A stretch of DNA of 28,636 bases from MGOM01 sp035455265. GTDB lineage: Bacteria; Chloroflexota; Anaerolineae; Anaerolineales; E44-bin32. Under the pieces are notes generated by a model. That model had not been told where the DNA came from, ran no database searches, and saw nothing but the letters and a program-made list of their open reading frames with translations. The stretch spans positions 1-28,636 of the forward strand of contig DATIFK010000079.1 in the NCBI GenBank assembly GCA_035455265.1. Direction: 5' to 3'. Of this stretch, positions 23,104 to 28,636 are shown one piece after another (position 1 is the stretch's first letter; each line of letters starts with the position of its first letter). The translations under genes were made by a program, and so were the position numbers.

Positions 23104-24080
23104 GCGAGCCCCTGCTGCGCGTGGAGGACCTGCACAAGGAGTACCGGGAGGGGCGGACGACGATCCACGCCGTCAACGGCGTGAGCTTCGAGGTCTACCC
23201 GGGCGAGGCGGTCGGTCTGGTAGGGGAAAGCGGTTGCGGGAAGACCACGACGGCGCGCTGCATCCTGCGTTTGGAGAAACCCACCCGCGGCCGCATCCTG
23301 TTCGAGGGAACGGACCTGACGACCCTGTCACGCGGCCAGGTGCGGGCGCGGCGGAAAGACTTTCAGATGGTCTTCCAGGACCCGAACGAGTCGCTCAACC
23401 CGCGCCTGTCCATCCGCCGGACGCTGCGGGAGCCGTTGCAGCTTCACGGCCTGTACTCCAGCGACCAGCAGTTGAGCGAGGCGGTGAGCCGCGTCACGCT
23501 CGAAGAGGAGCACCTGGATCGGCTGCCGCATCAACTGAGCGGCGGGCAGAAGCAGCGGGTCGGGGTGGCGCGGGCCATGATGACCACGCCGCGTTTGGTG
23601 ATTCTGGATGAACCGACCTCGTCGCTCGACATGTCGCTGCGCATCCATGTCATCGTGCTCTTGAAGAGGCTGCAGCGCGAGCTGAACCTGTCGTACGTCT
23701 TCATCTCCCACGATCTGAGCACGATCCGCCACCTGTGCGACCGCGTCCTGGTGATGTATCTGGGACGGATCGTCGAGCAGGGGCGAACCGAGGATGTCTT
23801 CGAGGATCCGACGCACGTGTACACGAAGGCCTTGCTCTCGGCCATCCCGATCCCCGACCCGTCGGTGAAACGCAGCCGCCTGCTGCTGAAGGGCGAGACG
23901 CCCACGGCGCGCCTCCTCGTGCCGGGCTGCCCGCTGCAGGATCGCTGCGCCTTCGTGATCGACGAGTGCCGGCACCCCCTGCCGGAATACGATCTGGGCA
24001 ACGGGCATCGCGTGGCCTGCCGGCTGGCGAAGGAACACCCGGCCTACCGGACGGTCGCCCCTACTTCCACTGCTGCTTGA
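23100..24080 (+). CDS. ABC ATPase, DppF/OppF type
   Basis: 326 residues. I take the GTG at 23100 (overlapping the previous stop as GTGA), because the protein then begins MSEPLLRVEDLHKEY like its relatives; an earlier in-frame start lies inside the preceding gene. Walker A GESGCGKTT, Q-loop MVFQDPNESLNPR, signature LSGGQKQR, Walker B LVILDEPTSSLD, switch His in FISHDLSTI, and the C-terminal CPLQDRCAFVIDEC. It completes the importer and is the last gene of the plus-strand run. Confidence 0.95.
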   Translation: MSEPLLRVEDLHKEYREGRTTIHAVNGVSFEVYPGEAVGLVGESGCGKTTTARCILRLEKPTRGRILFEGTDLTTLSRGQVRARRKDFQMVFQDPNESLNPRLSIRRTLREPLQLHGLYSSDQQLSEAVSRVTLEEEHLDRLPHQLSGGQKQRVGVARAMMTTPRLVILDEPTSSLDMSLRIHVIVLLKRLQRELNLSYVFISHDLSTIRHLCDRVLVMYLGRIVEQGRTEDVFEDPTHVYTKALLSAIPIPDPSVKRSRLLLKGETPTARLLVPGCPLQDRCAFVIDECRHPLPEYDLGNGHRVACRLAKEHPAYRTVAPTSTAA

Positions 24081-24119
24081 CCCGACGGATTGTGATCTCT
24101 CCCGTTCGAGCAGGCGACG

Positions 24120-24574
24120 AATTCTCTAGGGCGCCCTTCGACTTCGCTCGCCCGGGGGGCTCGCTCCGCTCAGGGTGTCAGGTTCCTATCGGTGTGGAGA
24201 TGACGCTCTAAGAGGAGGCCAGGCCTCAACTCCAGACGCGAAGGCTGTCCTCCCTCCGGGCCCGTGTCCGAATCTCTAGGGCGCCCTTCGACTTCGCTCG
24301 CCCCGAGGGGCTCGCTTCGCTCAGGGCGTCAGGTCCCTATCGGTGTAGAGATGGCGCTCTAAGAGGAGGCCAGGCCTCAACTCCAGACACGAAGGCTCTC
24401 CCTTCGAGCCTGTGAACGAATCTCTAGGGCACCCTTCGATTTCGCTCGCCCCTGAGGGGCTCGTTCACTCAGGACGTCAAGTTCGAGTCGGAGGGAGAAA
24501 TGACGCCCTGAGCGAAGGCCGGTCCTCGACTTCGGAGGCGACGGTTCTCGCCCGGCCGAAGTCGAAGGGCGCCC
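24120..24574. repeat. Array of two direct ~150-bp repeats, a degenerate third, and an inverted part-copy
   Basis: This fills the 557-base convergent gap (24081-24637), where I see no gene. Copies begin with CTCTAGG at 24124, 24274 and 24422 (periods 150 and 148), each followed by GGGCGCCCTTCGACTTCG or a variant. Copies 1 and 2 agree closely to their ends and share the palindrome GAGGCCAGGCCTC. Copy 3 diverges after about 50 bases. An inverted part-copy lies at 24501-24574: TGACGCCCTGAGCGAAG (24501-24517) is the exact reverse complement of 24315-24331, and 24557-24574 that of 24129-24146 and 24279-24296. No transposase and no obvious target-site duplication. It looks like a REP- or MITE-like element. 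Confidence 0.8.
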
Positions 24575-24637
24575 GCATCGTCGGAGCGTTGCTTCTGCGG
24601 CCTTCGGCTTCGAACCCAGCCGCGTGGCGGCAAACCG

Positions 24638-25405
24638 TCAAAACGTGGGAATCTCCGCTCCCCCGTCGAGACGGATGGTGACTCCGGTGATCGTCGCGCT
24701 CGTCGGCATGCAGAACAGGGCGATCATCTCGGCCACCTCGGAGCGGTGGATCAAGCGCTTGGCCGGCGTGCGGGCCAGGTAGCGCTCGCCGAAGGTGGGG
24801 TCGAAGGCGTGGATGTCCGGCAAGCTCTCGTAGATCTGGCCCGGGGCGACGGCGTTGACGGTGATCTCCGGCCCGAGCTCCAGGGCCAGCGACTCGGTGA
24901 TCACCTGAACGCCGGCCTTGGCCAGGGTGTAGACGTTGTGATTGCGGATGAAGGCCGACCCGGCGCACATGTTGACGATTCGTCCCCAGCCGCGGGATTT
25001 CATCTGAGGGGCGAGATGTTTGGCGGTCAGGTAGACGGCCTTGAGATTGACGTCCAGGATCCGGTCCCAGATCGCTTCCTCCAGCGAGAGATAGGGATCC
25101 ATGTTGAAGGGGCCGGCGTTGTTGACGACGATGTCCACCCGATCGAACGTCGCAAGGGCTTGCTGGCACAGGCGCTCCACCTCGGCGGAACGTGAGAGGT
25201 CCGCCGCCAGGGCCGCTGCCTTCACCCCGTGGGCGCGAATTCGTTCCAGCAGGGCGGCGGCTTGATGGGCCAGCTCCGGCGAGTCCATGTCGTTCACGAT
25301 GACGGAGGCGCCGTAGCGCGCCAGGGTCTCGGCGGTGACCGCGCCCAGGTTGCGATAGGCGCCGGTGACCAAGGCTACCCGGTTGTCCAAAGGCCGATCG
25401 GTCAT
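24638..25405 (-). CDS. Short-chain dehydrogenase/reductase (FabG-like)
   Basis: 255 residues, ATG at 25405 overlapping the aminotransferase stop (ATGA on the minus strand). Classical SDR layout: cofactor loop TGAYRNLG (14-21), VNNAG, a helix ending in VNLKAVYLTAKHLAPQMKSRG, YTLAKAG with Tyr159 and Lys163, and a C-terminal GVTIRLDGGAEIP. The position expected for the catalytic Ser (12-13 residues before the Tyr) is Cys/Met, and the nearest match to a GSGTAF-type loop reads CAGSAF with Ala at the Ser site; the closest Ser is Ser150. Activity may be reduced or rely on Ser150. Part of the minus-strand operon with the aminotransferase. Confidence 0.88.
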   Translation of the reverse strand: MTDRPLDNRVALVTGAYRNLGAVTAETLARYGASVIVNDMDSPELAHQAAALLERIRAHGVKAAALAADLSRSAEVERLCQQALATFDRVDIVVNNAGPFNMDPYLSLEEAIWDRILDVNLKAVYLTAKHLAPQMKSRGWGRIVNMCAGSAFIRNHNVYTLAKAGVQVITESLALELGPEITVNAVAPGQIYESLPDIHAFDPTFGERYLARTPAKRLIHRSEVAEMIALFCMPTSATITGVTIRLDGGAEIPTF

Positions 25406-26553
25406 GCGTTCCTCCCTGCGGTCGCCGGCGGCTCGGCGCGCCGCCACTCGGGGGTGAAACCGGCCAATTGCTGCACAACCTCGTCGATGTCGGACTCGCG
25501 TACGGAGGGCGACATGTGCCCGATACGGATGATCTTGTCGACGAGCTTCTCCCCCAGGCCGCCGGCGATCTTGGTGTGATGGACTTCCGCCATGTAGCTG
25601 ACGATCTCGCTCGTCCGGACTCCCGGCGGGCCGTAGGCCGCCGTCAGGACCGGGGCCATGCGGTCGTCCGGGGTGTAGGGCGCCATGCCGATCCGGCGCA
25701 GCCCTTGCCTCAATCGCAGGGCCAGAGCGCGGTAGCGCTGCATGCGAGCTTCGATCCCTTCGGCAAGCAGCCCCTGCAGTCCGGCGCGCAAGGCCAGCAC
25801 GTTGTTGGTGGCCATGGTGATGGGGAACGGATGCCAGGCCGCCCAGTCGGTGGCGTATTGCCGCCACACGCGCAGGTTGAGATACCAGCCGTGGTTCTTG
25901 TCCGGAGCGCGATCGATGAGCGACCAGGCCGCCGGGCTGACGGCCACCGTCGCCAGGCCGGGCGGCGCGCCGAGGCATTTCTGTGAGGCCGAGGCGCACA
26001 GCCCGATGCCCCACTCATCCATGCGGAGCGGGATGCCTCCCAGGGATGAGACGGCGTCGACCATCAAGACGCGTCCACGCTGCGTCGCCAGACGGCCGAT
26101 CGCTTCGATGGGGTTGACGATCGTCGTCGACGTCTCCAAATGGACGACCGCTGCCAGGCGCGCCTCGGGGTGGTCCTGGAAGGCACGGTCGAAATCCGCC
26201 GGATCGAGAGGATCTCCCCACGGAGCGGAGACCGGAATCACGTCGAGCCCGTAGCTCTGGGCGATGGCCGTCAGCCGTTCGCCGAACCAGCCGTTGACGC
26301 CGATCACGATCTGCTCGCCCGAAGAAAGGGTGCTGCCCAGGCAGGCGTCGAGGGCTGAGGATCCGGATCCCACGAGAAGGAATGTGTCGCCGCTCGTGCC
26401 ATACACGCGGCGGAGCATCTCCAGGGTGTCGTTGTGGATTCGAGTCCACTCCGGACCGTAGTGGGGTTGGACTGGGCCCCCCATGGCCCGCAGAACGTCG
26501 TCTTCCGGCTGGATGGGGCCCGGGATCATCAGCTTCAATGTCGGTGGTGTCAT
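25402..26553 (-). CDS. Class V aminotransferase (alanine/serine/ureidoglycine-glyoxylate type)
   Basis: 383 residues from ATG 26553, preceded by GGTGA on the coding strand; a GTG four codons earlier is a possible alternative. Fold-type I, class V PLP enzymes are recognised by MIPGPIQPEDDVLRAM, LLVGSGSSALDACLGS, IVIGVNGWFGERL, HLETSTTIVNPI, VDAVSSLGGIPLRMDEW and the Schiff-base Lys192 in SASQKCLGAPPG. Relatives transaminate alanine, serine, phosphonates or ureidoglycine with glyoxylate or pyruvate. In the same operon as a molybdenum hydroxylase large subunit, a ureidoglycine-type role is one option; the sequence alone does not choose. Confidence 0.88.
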   Translation of the reverse strand: MTPPTLKLMIPGPIQPEDDVLRAMGGPVQPHYGPEWTRIHNDTLEMLRRVYGTSGDTFLLVGSGSSALDACLGSTLSSGEQIVIGVNGWFGERLTAIAQSYGLDVIPVSAPWGDPLDPADFDRAFQDHPEARLAAVVHLETSTTIVNPIEAIGRLATQRGRVLMVDAVSSLGGIPLRMDEWGIGLCASASQKCLGAPPGLATVAVSPAAWSLIDRAPDKNHGWYLNLRVWRQYATDWAAWHPFPITMATNNVLALRAGLQGLLAEGIEARMQRYRALALRLRQGLRRIGMAPYTPDDRMAPVLTAAYGPPGVRTSEIVSYMAEVHHTKIAGGLGEKLVDKIIRIGHMSPSVRESDIDEVVQQLAGFTPEWRRAEPPATAGRNA

Positions 26554-26600
26554 GGTCGGTGTCACCGCCTGGCCGGACCGCGAGGGGAGCCGGCGCGAGG

Positions 26601-26912
26601 TCAGTCCCTGGCTTCCACGTCGAGGATCACGCTGGCATGGAGCTCGGCGATCATGCTTTCGAGGCGCTGCATCAGTTCCTTGCCCTGGGCATCGCCGGTG
26701 GCCATCGCCGGCCAGCGGTCGAAGTCGGAGAGGCGATCCATGCCGGTGAACAGCCAGGTCGGGCCGTCCCCCAGGCTGTACTGCCGTGAGTACACCCGAA
26801 CCTCGAAGCCGTGGGCGCGCCAGTAGGGGGGACACTCGCGGCGAAGGAAGTCCTCCAATTCGCGCGGATCGCCCTTGGCTTTGATCACTTCCACATGATA
26901 CATGCGGGCCAT
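26601..26912 (-). CDS. Small dimeric alpha/beta-barrel protein (ABM/NIPSNAP-like)
   Basis: 103 residues, ATG 26912 with GAGG 8 bases upstream. Pattern: strand MYHVEVIKAKG, helix PRELEDFLRRECPPYWRAHG, strand FEVRVYSRQYSLGDGPTWLFTGM, helix RWPAMATGDAQGKELMQRL, and a last strand ASVILDV. This fits the ferredoxin-like barrels of the ABM/NIPSNAP type. It lies 56 bases after the Mo-hydroxylase stop and 47 bases before the aminotransferase start. No active-site residues can be assigned. Confidence 0.72.
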   Translation of the reverse strand: MARMYHVEVIKAKGDPRELEDFLRRECPPYWRAHGFEVRVYSRQYSLGDGPTWLFTGMDRLSDFDRWPAMATGDAQGKELMQRLESMIAELHASVILDVEARD

Positions 26913-26968
26913 CGCGTTGCCTCGTTGTCGGATCGGATGACGCCGGCGGGCCCGGCCATGGGCGAGGC

Positions 26969-28636
26969 CTACTTCATCGCCAGGGCGACTTTCTCGGGAG
27001 TGACCGGGAGTGAGCGGAAACGTTTGCCCGTCGCCGCCGAAATGGCGTTGGCGACGGCCGCCGGCCCGTGAAGCACCGGTGACTCGCCCAGGCCCTTGCT
27101 GCCATACGGCCCGAGGTCCGTGGCGTGTTCGACAATGATGGCCTGAATCTCCGGCCGATCGGCCACCGTCGGAAGTTTGTAGTCGGTCCAGTTGACGTTG
27201 GTGCGCAGGCCGTTCTCGTCGTAGATCACTTCCTCCATCAGGGCCATGCCGATCCCCTGCATCACCCCGCCCTCGATCTGGCCTTCGACCAGAGTCGGGT
27301 TTACGGCCCGACCGACATCGTGGGCCGCAGCGTAACGCAGCACCCGGGTCACGCCTGTTTCAGGGTCGACCTCGACCTCCGCCGCGTGGCAGTGAAAGCT
27401 CGGGTGGTGGAAGGCGGGATACAGACAGGAGGTCAGGCGCGACAGGTCGTAGGCGGCCGGATCGGGCTTGGACTCGGAACGGCTGCGCAGCTCGCCCTCG
27501 GGAGAGCGCCGTGCCAGTTCCTCCAGCGAAACCCGCTCTTCGGGTCTTTCTTTGGCGAAGACGTGACCGCCGTCGAGCACCAGGTTCCTCTTGTCGGTCT
27601 CCAGGAGCTTCTCGGCCAGGGATAGGATCTTGAGTCGCAAATCTTGGACGGCGAAATGAGCGGCCCGCCCGACGTTCACCAGAGTCCGGCTGCCCTGGGA
27701 TCCCCAGTCCCACAACCCTGACTGCGTGTCCTGGACCTCGACGGTCACGTCGTCGACGTCGACGCCGAGAGTTTCGGCGGCCACCTGGCGAACGCCGCCC
27801 ATGATGGCGCCCGTGCCGATCTCCTGAGTGCCGACGCGGACGACCAGCTTCCCGCTCGCATCCAGCGAAGCCTCGGAGGTCGAGAGCTGCAACGTCGTGG
27901 TCCACCACCCGAGGGAGAGCCCCTTGCCGCGGTTGGGGCCGGCCGGCTTACCCCAATCGATCGCCTCGGTGGCGCGTTCGACGGCCTCGCGCAGGCCGAC
28001 GGCGGTCACGATCTGGCCGTTGGGCGCTTCGTCGCCTTCCTGCAAGATGTTGCGCAGGCGAAGATCGAGTGGATCCATGCCGATCGCGGCGGCGACTTCG
28101 TCCAGGTGAGACTCCAAGGCGAAGATGCTCTGCGGCCCACCCGGGCCGCGGTAAGCGCCGAAGTTGGTCTTGTGGGTCAGGACGCCGTAGACGTCGACCT
28201 GGACGTTCGGGGTGCGGTACGGCCCGGCCAGGCACAACACGGCCACCGAGGCGATCTCCGGGGTCGATCCGGCGTAGGCGCCACCGTCCATGACCATGTG
28301 AGCCTGGAGGGCGACCAGCGTGCCGTCGCGCATCACGCCCGACCGGAGCCGCGTCTTGGTCGGGTGGCGCGGCAAGCCGGCGATGAGCTCATCCGACAGG
28401 GGAACGATCAGGCGAACCGGCTTACGCGCCTGGCGCGACAGCAGGGCAGCCAGGGGCTCGATTTGCGGGTAGAGCTTCGAGCCGAAAGCGCCGCCGATGC
28501 CGGTGGGGACGATGCGCACCGCCTCTTCCGCCACGCCCAACGCGTGAGCGACGTTGGTGCGAATCCAGTAGGGAAGCTGGGTGTTGGTGTGGACCGTGGG
28601 AATCTCGCCCGGCAACACGACGGCGGTCGCCACGCG
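26969..28636 (-). CDS. Xanthine dehydrogenase-family molybdopterin-binding subunit (5' end outside window)
   Basis: The gene runs off the right edge; about 555 residues of its C-terminal portion remain. Mo-hydroxylase large-subunit landmarks: GIGGAFGSKLYP, GAYRGPGGPQSIFALE, QEIGTGAIMGGVRQVAAETLG, WDWGSQGSRTLVNVGRAA, HDVGRAVNPTLVEGQIEGGVMQG and a C-terminal GLGESPVLHGPAAVANAI with the catalytic Glu in GLGE. The loop reads AYRGPG and not the AYRCSFR of CO dehydrogenase, so a hydroxylase of an aldehyde or N-heterocycle is expected. The FAD and 2Fe-2S subunits would lie upstream, outside the window. It is the first visible gene of the operon ending with the SDR at 24638. Confidence 0.93.
   Translation of the reverse strand, partial: RVATAVVLPGEIPTVHTNTQLPYWIRTNVAHALGVAEEAVRIVPTGIGGAFGSKLYPQIEPLAALLSRQARKPVRLIVPLSDELIAGLPRHPTKTRLRSGVMRDGTLVALQAHMVMDGGAYAGSTPEIASVAVLCLAGPYRTPNVQVDVYGVLTHKTNFGAYRGPGGPQSIFALESHLDEVAAAIGMDPLDLRLRNILQEGDEAPNGQIVTAVGLREAVERATEAIDWGKPAGPNRGKGLSLGWWTTTLQLSTSEASLDASGKLVVRVGTQEIGTGAIMGGVRQVAAETLGVDVDDVTVEVQDTQSGLWDWGSQGSRTLVNVGRAAHFAVQDLRLKILSLAEKLLETDKRNLVLDGGHVFAKERPEERVSLEELARRSPEGELRSRSESKPDPAAYDLSRLTSCLYPAFHHPSFHCHAAEVEVDPETGVTRVLRYAAAHDVGRAVNPTLVEGQIEGGVMQGIGMALMEEVIYDENGLRTNVNWTDYKLPTVADRPEIQAIIVEHATDLGPYGSKGLGESPVLHGPAAVANAISAATGKRFRSLPVTPEKVALAMK

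Noticed and set aside
24120..24574. CRISPR array
   Set aside because: Units are about 150 bases, vary internally, have no unique spacers and include an inverted copy; no cas genes are nearby.
26969..28636. Carbon monoxide dehydrogenase large subunit
   Set aside because: The active-site loop is AYRGPG, not AYRCSFR with the CO-dehydrogenase Cys, so a general Mo-hydroxylase is the better call.

Overview
The window is a high-GC bacterial chromosome fragment, most likely from a Chloroflexota (Anaerolineae-like) or related high-GC soil or sediment bacterium. This is inferred from three things: Ala/Pro/Thr-rich lipoprotein linkers on ABC binding proteins, a ComP-like multi-spanning sensor with the VNRAIVYGTLT-type segment common in Chloroflexota, and an F420/flavin luciferase-like oxidoreductase. 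No rRNA, tRNA, CRISPR array or transposase was seen. Taxonomy rests on gene style only.

Layout. Positions 1-650 hold the 3' end of an acyl-CoA dehydrogenase, convergent with a beta-propeller lipoprotein (735-1709, minus). Positions 1909-6606 (minus) hold a three-gene set: an orphan Tat-exported sugar-type binding lipoprotein, a membrane sensor with a degenerate SpoIIE-type PP2C domain, and a multi-TM PDZ/GAF sensor without a kinase domain. A luciferase-like oxidoreductase (6722-7756, minus) diverges from an IclR regulator (7903, plus) that has a near-consensus promoter.

From 7903 to 24080 every gene is on the plus strand and most junctions are a few bases or ATGA-type overlaps. The order is IclR regulator, corrinoid protein, then (after a second promoter with a perfect palindrome) KDG kinase, KDPG aldolase, a small alpha/beta-barrel protein, a DUF917/S-methyl-thiohydantoin-desulfurase-like protein, a 4x[4Fe-4S] protein, a tungsten-type aldehyde:ferredoxin oxidoreductase, a MoaD/ThiS-like protein, a UroD-like (MtaA/CmuA superfamily) methyltransferase, an Asp/Glu/hydantoin racemase-family protein, two tandem REDY/HapK-like small proteins, and a complete peptide/nickel-type ABC importer. 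A repeat array (24120-24575) fills the convergent gap. On the minus strand an operon of xanthine-dehydrogenase-type large subunit (5' end outside the window), small barrel protein, class V aminotransferase and SDR (28636 to 24638) closes the window.

How it may work together (inference): an imported small molecule would be demethylated through the UroD-like protein and the corrinoid protein, an aldehyde or aldose intermediate oxidised by the W-AOR with electrons passing to the FeS protein, and a 2-keto-3-deoxy sugar acid phosphorylated and split to pyruvate and glyceraldehyde-3-phosphate (lower Entner-Doudoroff). The DUF917 and racemase-family proteins, and the adjoining Mo-hydroxylase/aminotransferase operon, hint instead or additionally at a nitrogen or sulfur heterocycle. 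The gene combination does not match a pathway I recognise and is the main candidate for an undescribed system.
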